This document shows positions 14,269 to 21,024 of a stretch of DNA of 22,170 nucleotides, piece by piece (position 1 is the stretch's first letter; the number at the start of each line of letters is the position of its first letter). Made by a program: the position numbers and the translations under genes. This stretch comes from Nitrospinae bacterium AH_259_B05_G02_I21 (lineage in GTDB: Bacteria; JADFOP01). Location: contig JALLOF010000026.1 of NCBI GenBank assembly GCA_027717595.1, forward strand, positions 1-22,170, given 5' to 3'. The notes under the pieces were generated by a model that saw nothing but the letters and a program-made list of their open reading frames with translations, was not told where the DNA came from and searched no databases.

Positions 14269-14577
14269 ATGGAGTATCATGTCACGGCCAAGATACGCCC
14301 CGGTATGGCCGGGGATCTCCGTGAGGCCCTCGAGTCTGGTCGGCTGGCCGAGGGCGAAGTCTACGAGGCCGAGATGCAGCGGGCCCTGCGCGAAGCCGTG
14401 GTGGAAGGGGAGGTGGTGCGCTGGACGGAAACCTGCTACTGCTCTTCGCCCCTGAAGGCCGAGCGGTCCGTCCTGGAGCTCTACTTCGACCAGATCGAGG
14501 TGGAGCCACTCGTTGGAGAGCCGCCCAGCGGTGGCGTCCCCCTGCCCGAGCACCTACGGTCCGCCTCCTCAGGGTGA
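14269..14577 (+). CDS. Small protein of unknown function, coupled to methyltransferase
   Basis: 102 residues. ATG 14269 has AAGGGAGG at 14256-14263, starting inside the upstream stop codon, which makes it a convincing gene. It looks like an alpha/beta ferredoxin-like fold: strand YHVTAKIRP, helix AGDLREALESGRL, helix EVYEAEMQRALREAVV, strand VRWTETCYCSSPLKAERSVL and strand ELYFDQIEVEPL. CYC at about 56-58 are the only cysteines. I do not recognise the family; its tie to the methyltransferase suggests a partner or accessory role (inference). It is the last gene before a terminator. Confidence 0.75.
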   Translation: MEYHVTAKIRPGMAGDLREALESGRLAEGEVYEAEMQRALREAVVEGEVVRWTETCYCSSPLKAERSVLELYFDQIEVEPLVGEPPSGGVPLPEHLRSASSG

Positions 14578-14579
14578 CC

Positions 14580-14607
14580 TTGCCTTTTGGGCAGACAATG
14601 ATATAGT
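14580..14607 (+). promoter_or_regulatory. Promoter in rnr leader, upstream of a terminator
   Basis: TTGCCT at 14580-14585 and TATAGT at 14602-14607 with a 16-bp spacer. Transcription from about 14614 would run straight into the terminator at 14627-14652. Confidence 0.5.
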
Positions 14608-14626
14608 GACCTGTGTAGAGCCGAAC

Positions 14627-14652
14627 ACCCGTCGGGCCTCGACGGGTTTTTT
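14627..14652 (+). terminator. Intrinsic terminator
   Basis: ACCCGTCG and CGACGGGT form a perfect 8-bp stem around the loop GGCCT, followed by six T (14647-14652). It can end the dnaX-ybaB-recR transcript and would also stop most RNA from the promoter at 14580. Confidence 0.85.
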
Positions 14653-14723
14653 GTTGTGAAAGGTTCCTTCTTCCATGGGCTACCGGTAGCTGAGTCGCGT
14701 CGCCGCATCGACGCACCATCCTC

Positions 14724-16859
14724 ATGTCCGTAACCGACGAACAGATTCTCAAAGCCCTCCGGGCCTCAGGCGGTCGGCACCTGCCGATGCGCCAGCTGCT
14801 GAAGGTTCTGGGTGTGCCCGCCCGCAGCCGGCCCACGGTGCGCCGACGCATCAAGGCCTTGGCCGAGGCCGGCGGCCTCGTTCGCCTGAGGGGCAGCCGG
14901 TACGGCTTGGCCGAGGACGTCCGCCACGTGGTGGGACGCATTACCTGCCACCCGGACGGCTACGGCTTCGTCGTGCCAGAGACTCCCGACGAGCCGGACC
15001 TCTACATCGCTCGGCGGGCCATGAGGGGCGCTATGGACGGCGATCGGGTGGAGGCCCGCATCGACGACGAGGAGCCCGACGGGCGCCGGGCGGGCACCGT
15101 CATCAACGTTCTTGAGCGGGCCCATACGACCGTGCCGGGCCGCTTCGAGCGGGCCGGGGCCCACGCCCGGGTGGTGCCGGAGGACCCCCGCCTCCACGAG
15201 GACATCTACATCCCGTCCGGAGAGGCCGGCGGGGCGAAGGCGGGCCAGGTGGTGCTCGCCGAGATCACCCAATACCCGGTGCGCGACCGCGACGCCCGGG
15301 GCCGGGTCGTAGCGGTCCTCGGGTGGCCCGAGGACCCCGATGTCGAGGTCGCCGTGATCGTCGCGAAACACGGGCTTATCGAGGCCTTCTCGGCCGAAGC
15401 CGAAACCGAGGCCGATGCGACCCCGGACGCCATCCCGCCCGACGAGCGGGCCCGGCGTGCTGATTTCACCGATCTCATCACCGTCACCATCGACCCCCTC
15501 ACGGCCCGCGACTACGACGACGCCATCTCGATTGAGCCCCGGCCCGAGGGCGGCTGGAGGCTCCACGTCCACATAGCCGACGTCTCGTACTACGTCGTTG
15601 AGGGGGGCCCGCTGGATGTCGAGGCGCTCGATAGGGGCTGCACGGTCTACTTTCCCGACCGGGCCATCCCGATGCTGCCGCCGGCCCTCTCGAGCGAACG
15701 GTGCACCCTGGGCCCCGGTGAAGAGAAGCTCGCCGTAACCGTGGCAATGGAGCTTACGGGCGAAGGCGAGCTGGAGCGCTACGAGATCGCCGAGTCGGTC
15801 ATCCTGAGCGACGAGCGCATGATCTACGCCGATGTGGCGAAGCTCCTTGAGGGCGAGGAGGAGCGGCTCGAGCTTCGCTACGCCCACGTCCTGGATAGCC
15901 TGCTCGCGATGGCCGATTGCGCCCGGGTTCTCAGGGCCCGCCGCCTCGAGCTAGGCAGCGTCGACTTCGACCTGCCCGAGGCCGAAATCATCCTCAACGC
16001 CGCGGGCCGCATCGAGGCGATCCTCAAGGCCGAGCGGACCGAGGCCCACCAGATGATCGAGGAGTTCATGCTCCTGGCCAACCGGACCGTGGCCGGGCAC
16101 CTGGCCGAGCGCGAGGGACCCATGCTCTATCGGGTCCACGAGCAGCCCGACCCGGAGAAGATGAGCCGCTTCGCCGAGCTCTGCCTCGCCTTCGGCCACA
16201 TCCTGCCTGCGACGGCATCCATCAAGCCGGGCACGCTCCAGCGGCTGCTGGAGACGGTTAAGGGGCGGCCCGAAGAGCGCCTCATCTCGACGGTGATGCT
16301 CCGAAGCATGATGCAGGCGCGCTACTCGGAGGAGAACGTCGGCCACTTCGGCCTCGCGTTCGATTGCTACACGCACTTTACCTCCCCGATACGGCGCTAT
16401 CCCGACCTCGTCGTCCACCGATTGGTGAAGGCCACCCTCCCCAACGGCCGGGCGAGCAAACGGAAGGCAGAGGCCTGGACCCGCCGCCTGCCCGAGATCG
16501 CTGAGCTAAGCTCCGAGCGCGAGCGTGTCGCCGAGGCCGCCGAGCGAGAGATGGTTGATCTCAAGAAGTGCCACTACATGCTCGGGCGCATCGGCGAGCG
16601 CTTCGACGGCTACGTATCCGGTGTGGTGCCATTCGGTTTCTTCGTTGAGCTGGATGAGCTCTTCGTCGAAGGGCTCGTGCGCTTGAGCAACATCCCCGGC
16701 GATTACTTCCTCTTCGACGAGAAGACCCACACGCTCATCGGGGACCGAAGCGGCAAGCACTTCCGCCTGGGCGATAAGGTCCGGGTGGAGGTGGCCGACG
16801 TGGACATCACCCGCCGCCGGATCGATTTCATCTTACCCCGCCCCGCCCATCGACGGTGA
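14724..16859 (+). CDS. rnr: Ribonuclease R (3'-5' exoribonuclease)
   Basis: A processive hydrolytic exonuclease of the RNase II/RNB family that degrades structured RNA. It has 711 residues: an N-terminal winged helix (about 1-65, TDEQILKALRASGG ... RLRGSRYGL), two cold-shock OB folds (about 68-225, GRITCHPDGYGFVVPE), the RNB domain (about 250-575) and one S1 domain (about 620-705, DGYVSGVVPFGFFVELD). The metal-binding acids are DPLTARDYDDAISIE, Asp257, 263, 265 and 266; further RNB landmarks are YFPDRAIPMLPPALS and HFTSPIRRYPDLVVHRLV. The basic tail found in E. coli RNase R is absent: it ends LPRPAHRR. ATG 14724 has no good ribosome site, and a terminator lies in the leader. Confidence 0.95.
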   Translation: MSVTDEQILKALRASGGRHLPMRQLLKVLGVPARSRPTVRRRIKALAEAGGLVRLRGSRYGLAEDVRHVVGRITCHPDGYGFVVPETPDEPDLYIARRAMRGAMDGDRVEARIDDEEPDGRRAGTVINVLERAHTTVPGRFERAGAHARVVPEDPRLHEDIYIPSGEAGGAKAGQVVLAEITQYPVRDRDARGRVVAVLGWPEDPDVEVAVIVAKHGLIEAFSAEAETEADATPDAIPPDERARRADFTDLITVTIDPLTARDYDDAISIEPRPEGGWRLHVHIADVSYYVVEGGPLDVEALDRGCTVYFPDRAIPMLPPALSSERCTLGPGEEKLAVTVAMELTGEGELERYEIAESVILSDERMIYADVAKLLEGEEERLELRYAHVLDSLLAMADCARVLRARRLELGSVDFDLPEAEIILNAAGRIEAILKAERTEAHQMIEEFMLLANRTVAGHLAEREGPMLYRVHEQPDPEKMSRFAELCLAFGHILPATASIKPGTLQRLLETVKGRPEERLISTVMLRSMMQARYSEENVGHFGLAFDCYTHFTSPIRRYPDLVVHRLVKATLPNGRASKRKAEAWTRRLPEIAELSSERERVAEAAEREMVDLKKCHYMLGRIGERFDGYVSGVVPFGFFVELDELFVEGLVRLSNIPGDYFLFDEKTHTLIGDRSGKHFRLGDKVRVEVADVDITRRRIDFILPRPAHRR

Positions 16860-16875
16860 GCCCCGCCCGGGGCCG

Positions 16876-16904
16876 TTGCGTAGGAGTGTCCCCCACGCTA
16901 CAAT
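16876..16904 (+). promoter_or_regulatory. Promoter ahead of HAD hydrolase gene
   Basis: TTGCGT at 16876-16881 and TACAAT at 16899-16904 with a 17-bp spacer, 17 bp after the rnr stop and about 45 bp before the next ATG. Confidence 0.55.
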
Positions 16905-16949
16905 GCCTCGGCTTTTCTCCCCTGTGATCCTTAACGGCGAGAGGCACTC

Positions 16950-18026
16950 ATGCCCACTATCGACGCACTCATATTCGACATGGACGGGGTGCTGATGGAT
17001 GTCTCGGGAAGCTACCGGGAGGTCATCCGCCGTGTGCCCCAGGTGTTTCTCGAGCAGGTGTGCCGGCTTGCGCCGATGGAGGGGGAGCTTGTAAGCCCGG
17101 AGGAGGTGGATGCCTTCAAGCGGGCGGGGGGCTTCAACAACGACTGGGAGTGTACGGCCGCCGTGGGTGCGGCGTTCGCCGCCCACTTCCCACAACCTTT
17201 GCCCCCGCCGCCCGCATCGGGGGGCATGGCCTCGTACCTGAAAGCCCTTGGGAAGTGGGGCCCTAAGCAGGGCGTGGCCGTCGATGAGCTTGCCGGACAG
17301 ACAGACCTCACGGGCCTGGCCGAGCAGGTGGCCGCGGCCGGGGGAGGACTGGCCTCCGCTCTGGAGGCCGTCGGGCTCGACGAGGAGCGCTTCCCCATCG
17401 CAAGTGGCTCGTTGGTCGAGAGCAACGTCATCGTGCGCCTCTTCCAGGAGATTTACCTGGGCCCGGAGCTCTTTGAGGCCACGTACGGCGAAGCGGCCCT
17501 GGTCGTGGCGGAGCCGGGGCTCATCGAGCACGAGGAGCTCCTCATCGGACGAGACGTCCTGGAGCGCCTCGCCGCACGCGTGCCTCTTGCCATCGCTACC
17601 GGAAGGCCCCGGGCGGAAGCCGCTCACGCCCTTAGCAGGCACGACATCGCCGGGCTCTTCGCCGCGGTCGTGGACCACGAGGACGTCCGAGAGGCCGAGG
17701 CGGCCGAGCGTGCCGGGGGGGGCGAGCCGGTCCGGCTCGGGAAACCCCACCCCTGGAGCCTCCTCGAGGCGCTCCGGCGCATCACGGACGGGCCGGCCCG
17801 GGCGGCCTACATCGGGGACACCTTCGACGACGTCCGGGCGGCCAAGGCGGCCGATGCCACGACTCCCTTCCTGGCTATCGGGACGGCCCGCAGGCCCGAG
17901 GAGTTCAAACGCACCCTGGCGGCCTTTCGTGAGGTCGGAGCCGACATCATCCTCGGCCATCCGAACGGTATCCAGTACCTTGATATATTCGGCCCTGCAG
18001 GCGGGGACGGCGAGGACGCGGGCTAA
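16950..18026 (+). CDS. HAD superfamily hydrolase (probable phosphatase)
   Basis: 358 residues. The nucleophile motif is FDMDGVLMD (Asp10, Asp12), the second motif IATGRPR, the Lys motif LGKPHPW and the last acids YIGDTFDDV, so all four HAD motifs are intact. It is longer than common subfamily IA enzymes because of a large insert after motif I (about 45-180), which holds a Pro-rich loop (PQPLPPPPASGG) and a Gly/Ala-rich stretch. The pattern resembles the TIGR01548 HAD-IA group sometimes linked to histidinol-phosphate or aminotransferase genes; the substrate is unknown. ATG 16950 has a GGCGAGAGG site. It is followed by dapF 15 bp later, likely in one operon. Confidence 0.88.
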   Translation: MPTIDALIFDMDGVLMDVSGSYREVIRRVPQVFLEQVCRLAPMEGELVSPEEVDAFKRAGGFNNDWECTAAVGAAFAAHFPQPLPPPPASGGMASYLKALGKWGPKQGVAVDELAGQTDLTGLAEQVAAAGGGLASALEAVGLDEERFPIASGSLVESNVIVRLFQEIYLGPELFEATYGEAALVVAEPGLIEHEELLIGRDVLERLAARVPLAIATGRPRAEAAHALSRHDIAGLFAAVVDHEDVREAEAAERAGGGEPVRLGKPHPWSLLEALRRITDGPARAAYIGDTFDDVRAAKAADATTPFLAIGTARRPEEFKRTLAAFREVGADIILGHPNGIQYLDIFGPAGGDGEDAG

Positions 18027-18041
18027 GGAGCGAGCAGAGGG

Positions 18042-18881
18042 ATGCGCTTCACCAAAATGCACGGGTGCGGGAATGACTACATCTTCATCGACGGGCTCGC
18101 CGAGCGTGTCGCCAGGCCCGCGGAGCTGGCCCGCAGGATGAGTGACCGCCACTTTGGGATCGGAGGCGACGGGCTCATCCTCATCCTTCCATCGAAGCGG
18201 GCGGACCTTCGGATGCGGATGTTCAACGCCGACGGCTCGGAGGCCGAGATGTGCGGCAACGGCATCCGATGCCTCTCCAAGTACGCCTACGACCATGGCC
18301 TCGTCCGCAAGCGGCAGGTTACGGTAGAGACCAAGGCCGGCGTGCTCACACTCGACAATACCGTGCGGGGCGGCACCGTCAGGGCTGTGCGTGTCGATAT
18401 GGGCCGGCCCAGGCTGGAGCGCCGAGAGGTCCCCATGCAGGGTGGGGCAGGGCGAGTCGTGGGGGAGCCTTTTTCCATAGACGGGGTCGCGTATGAGGTT
18501 ACGGCCCTCTCGATGGGCAATCCCCACTGTGTCATCTTCGTTGACGGGGTGGAGCGCTTCCCCGTGGCCGAGGTGGGCCCGAAGATCGAGACCCACCGGC
18601 GCTTCCCGCAGCGAACCAACGTCGAGTTCGTTGAGGTCCTATCCCGTCGGGAGGTCTCTGTGCGCACGTGGGAGCGGGGAGCGGGCGAGACGCTCGCGTG
18701 CGGCACGGGGGCGAGCGCCGTCTGCGTGGCCGGCGCGTTGGCGGGAAAGACCGAGCGGGTCGTGACCGCCCACCTCCTTGGGGGGACCCTGGAGCTCGAG
18801 TGGGCCGAGAATGATCACGTCTACATGACGGGGCCCGCCGAGGAGATCTTCACGGGGGAGTGGCCCGCCCGGGGCCGCTAA
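18042..18881 (+). CDS. dapF: Diaminopimelate epimerase
   Basis: It converts LL- to meso-diaminopimelate, the lysine precursor and the cross-linking residue of peptidoglycan. The 279 residues begin MRFTKMHGCGNDYIFID, the family opening. The two catalytic cysteines are Cys71 in EMCGNGIRC and Cys220 in LACGTGASA. Further landmarks are GGDGLILI, MGNPHCVIFVD and RTNVEFVEV. ATG 18042 has AGAGGG directly upstream and AAGGAG at 18025. Immediately after the stop lies a broken dapB-like stub, which suggests that a lysine-pathway cluster once continued here. Confidence 0.96.
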   Translation: MRFTKMHGCGNDYIFIDGLAERVARPAELARRMSDRHFGIGGDGLILILPSKRADLRMRMFNADGSEAEMCGNGIRCLSKYAYDHGLVRKRQVTVETKAGVLTLDNTVRGGTVRAVRVDMGRPRLERREVPMQGGAGRVVGEPFSIDGVAYEVTALSMGNPHCVIFVDGVERFPVAEVGPKIETHRRFPQRTNVEFVEVLSRREVSVRTWERGAGETLACGTGASAVCVAGALAGKTERVVTAHLLGGTLELEWAENDHVYMTGPAEEIFTGEWPARGR

Positions 18882-18886
18882 GCGCC

Positions 18887-19012
18887 GTGGACCCGCAGCC
18901 GTTGACCGGGGTCATCAGTTTCGGGCTGGGCCCCATCGGGCGCGAGACGGCCCGGCGCGTTGCGGCGGCGGAGGGACTCGCCCTGAGTTCGAATATATTT
19001 TGGCAGTCTTAG
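18887..19012 (+). pseudogene. Truncated dapB-like Rossmann-fold stub
   Basis: GTG 18887 lies five bases after the dapF stop and opens a 41-codon frame to TAG 19010-19012. Its first 34 residues look like the nucleotide-binding start of dihydrodipicolinate reductase or diaminopentanoate dehydrogenase: VISFGLGPIGRETARRVAAA, with the G-x-G-x-x-G loop. After about 18985 the sequence turns AT-rich and the protein similarity ends (SSNIFWQS-stop). This is a gene cut off by a deletion or rearrangement. Confidence 0.6.
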
Positions 19013-19061
19013 CCAAACGGCTCTTTTGATTCGCTAATCACGCCCTTTTAGTCTCAATCTC

Positions 19062-19090
19062 TTGACATTCTTAAGAACATGCCTTATTAT
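19062..19090 (+). promoter_or_regulatory. Strong promoter of Lrp/AsnC gene with operator-like palindrome
   Basis: TTGACA (19062-19067), a 17-bp spacer and TATTAT (19085-19090). The spacer holds the perfect palindrome TTCTTAAGAA at 19068-19077, well placed for repression or autoregulation. It implies translation from ATG 19156, not from the upstream in-frame codons near 19093. Confidence 0.75.
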
Positions 19091-19155
19091 TCGTGGTTGG
19101 ATTCGCTGAGGCTCTCATTGACCATAACAACGTCCATTCCACGGAGCGTTTGCTC

Positions 19156-19632
19156 ATGGACCGCATTGACCGCCAGATTCTCGATCTCCTCCAGCAAAAT
19201 GGTCGGCGGACGAACCTCGACATCGCCCAGACCGTCGGCCTCTCAGCCCCCTCCGTTTCCGAGCGGATTAAGAAGCTGACCCAGCGGGGCTACATCAAGC
19301 GGTACGTGGCGCTCCTCGACCCCAAGCTGGTCCGTCGAGATACGACGGCCTTCATCAGCGTGATGCTCTCCCAGCCCCGGTACGCCGATGGGTTCATCGA
19401 TACCATAAAGGAGATGGCCGACATCCTTGAGTGCCATCACATAACGGGCGAGTACTCCTACATCCTGAAGGTCCGAACGAGCGACACCGACGCGCTCGGG
19501 GAGCTCATCTCCAGCCAGGTCCGCGCCATCGAAGGGGTGACGGGCACCCGGACCTACGTCGTCTTGGGAACGGTCAAGGAGGAGACGGCCCTCGACCTGA
19601 GCGCGTTCGATACCGAGCCCCAAACGACCTGA
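19156..19632 (+). CDS. Lrp/AsnC family transcriptional regulator
   Basis: 158 residues, the standard Lrp length. The N-terminal HTH covers about 1-55 (MDRIDRQILDLLQQNGRRTN, LDIAQTVGLSAPSVSERIKK), then a linker and the ligand-sensing RAM (alpha-beta) domain from about 65 (TTAFISVMLSQPRYADGFI ... CHHITGEYSYILKVRTSD). ATG 19156 has GGAG nine bases upstream and sits about 60 nt after the predicted transcription start. Members respond to amino acids and often control their own gene plus a neighbour; here the STAS-like gene or lysine-pathway genes are candidates, without direct evidence. Confidence 0.92.
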   Translation: MDRIDRQILDLLQQNGRRTNLDIAQTVGLSAPSVSERIKKLTQRGYIKRYVALLDPKLVRRDTTAFISVMLSQPRYADGFIDTIKEMADILECHHITGEYSYILKVRTSDTDALGELISSQVRAIEGVTGTRTYVVLGTVKEETALDLSAFDTEPQTT

Positions 19633-19660
19633 GGCGCCCAGAGGGGCCGATTCTCTCCTA

Positions 19661-19702
19661 CCAAGCCATCCTCCAATAAGGCTCCGTTTGTGGCTGGTTT
19701 TT
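19661..19702 (+). terminator. Possible terminator after Lrp/AsnC gene
   Basis: CCAAGCCA (19661-19668) can pair with TGGCTGG (19691-19697) with one bulged A, followed by five T. The 22-base loop is long, so this is a weak call. Confidence 0.35.
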
Positions 19703-19734
19703 CGATTTTCCTTCCTTACTTCACCTTTCTCCAC

Positions 19735-19763
19735 TTGACACGCGAATAGGGGAATTTTAATAT
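19735..19763 (+). promoter_or_regulatory. Promoter of STAS-like gene
   Basis: TTGACA at 19735-19740, 17-bp spacer, TAATAT at 19758-19763. The leader from about 19770 holds AAGTCGT (19782-19788) and ACGACTT (19816-19822), a possible 7-bp stem ending four bases before the GGAGA ribosome site. Confidence 0.65.
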
Positions 19764-19840
19764 AAATGACGGTTTCAATTGAAGTCGTCGAGCACATCTA
19801 TATGCCGCCAATTCAACGACTTAGCGGAGATTGAGATATC

Positions 19841-20416
19841 TTGGACGCGTTGGTCAGTGTCGAGGTAGATCTCGGGAAGGTCTGCCAGGAAAACGGCGCC
19901 TCCAATCACCTTGTGACCCGGCCGACGGGCCGCGCGGTGCGCGAAGCGGTCGAAGAACGCCTGAGAAGCCTCGGGCCGCGCACGCTGGTGACCCTCGACT
20001 TCTCGGGGGTGGGGATCGTCGACTACTCCTGTGCCGATGAGGTAGTGGCCAAGCTCATCACGCGGCTCCAGGGCCAGGAATACGGTGAGAAGTTCCTTCG
20101 CCTGAAGGGCCTCGATCTCACCCAGCGCGAGAACATAGAGGTCGCCCTCGAGCGAAAGAGGCTCTGCATTCCTGCAGTGTCCGACGGCGGGGCGCTGGAG
20201 GTCATCGGCGTGCTGCAGCCCTACCTGGTCGAGACGCTCAGGGGTCTCCACGACCATGGGTCATTGACCGCCCGGTATCTGGCCGACCTCGAGGACATCG
20301 AGCTCACGACGGCCTCCACCCGGCTTGCGACTGCCTACAAGCTGCGCCTTATGGCCCGCCGCGAGGTGCACCTCGAGGAAGGCGGCCGCCAGTTCGTCTA
20401 CGAGCCGCTGGCCTGA
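19841..20416 (+). CDS. STAS-like (DUF4325-type) protein with predicted winged helix
   Basis: 191 residues. The N-terminal half has a STAS/DUF4325-like pattern: [17 protein letters not shown], then [20 protein letters not shown] (Asp53, and Ser63 where anti-sigma-factor antagonists carry their phosphorylated Ser), and a strand [15 protein letters not shown]. The C-terminal part (about 125-190) reads like a winged helix: [34 protein letters not shown], then the wing [15 protein letters not shown]. The role would be a regulator combining partner switching with DNA binding (inference). The start is uncertain: TTG 19841 is the first possible codon after an in-frame TGA, with GGAGA ten bases upstream; TTG 19850 is an alternative. 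The mpg gene follows 10 bp later. Confidence 0.75.
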   Translation: MDALVSVEVDLGKVCQENGASNHLVTRPTGRAVREAVEERLRSLGPRTLVTLDFSGVGIVDYSCADEVVAKLITRLQGQEYGEKFLRLKGLDLTQRENIEVALERKRLCIPAVSDGGALEVIGVLQPYLVETLRGLHDHGSLTARYLADLEDIELTTASTRLATAYKLRLMARREVHLEEGGRQFVYEPLA

Positions 20417-20426
20417 AGTGGGTGGA

Positions 20427-21014
20427 ATGCGTCCCATTAAGCCGTTGGCTAGGAGCTTTTATCAAAGCAAGACGCTTAAGGTGGCCGAGGCGCTCCTCGG
20501 GGCGGTCCTCGTCCACGCCACGCCCGAGGGGACGGTGGCCGGGCGCATCGTCGAGTGTGAGGCCTACGTCGGCGAGGACGACCCGGCGTGCCACGCCTCT
20601 CGGGGCCGCACGGCCCGAAACGGCATCATGTACGGCCCGCCCGGCTTCTCCTACGTCTACTTCACCTACGGGATGCACTACCTTCTGAACGCCGTCACCG
20701 AGATCGAGGGCTTTCCGGCCGCGGTGCTTATTAGGGCCGTGGAGCCCCTCGAGGGGCTGGACCTCATGGCGGCCAGACGTGGCATGGAGGATGTTCGCCT
20801 CTTTACGAGCGGCCCGGCGCGGCTCACCCAGGCCTTCGGCATCACCACAGCCCAAAACGGCCTCGATATGACCGCCGGGCCCCTTGCCATCCACCGGGAC
20901 GGTCGTAAACGGGAAGGTGAGATCGTCTGGACCGGTAGGGTCGGCATCCGCCATGGGACGGAGAAGCCCTGGCGGTGCTACCTTGCGGAGAGCCCCTATG
21001 TGTCCAAGCGGTGA
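20427..21014 (+). CDS. mpg: 3-methyladenine DNA glycosylase (AAG/Mpg family)
   Basis: It starts base-excision repair by removing alkylated or deaminated purines. 195 residues, typical for bacterial members. Landmarks are [20 protein letters not shown], the catalytic segment [18 protein letters not shown] (Glu45 matches human Glu125; Tyr47 and the His of CHA match Tyr127 and His136), the aromatic [14 protein letters not shown] and the loop [14 protein letters not shown] 20427 has GGTGGA directly upstream, 10 bp after the STAS-like stop. It is followed at once by a helicase gene, giving a repair pair. Confidence 0.94.
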   Translation: MRPIKPLARSFYQSKTLKVAEALLGAVLVHATPEGTVAGRIVECEAYVGEDDPACHASRGRTARNGIMYGPPGFSYVYFTYGMHYLLNAVTEIEGFPAAVLIRAVEPLEGLDLMAARRGMEDVRLFTSGPARLTQAFGITTAQNGLDMTAGPLAIHRDGRKREGEIVWTGRVGIRHGTEKPWRCYLAESPYVSKR

Positions 21015-21024
21015 GGAGCGGGGC

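Noticed and set aside
16833-18596. Minus-strand frame of 587 codons opposite the HAD hydrolase and dapF genes.
   Set aside because: Shadow frame crossing two clear plus-strand genes; composition is Gly/Arg/His/Pro-rich without motifs.
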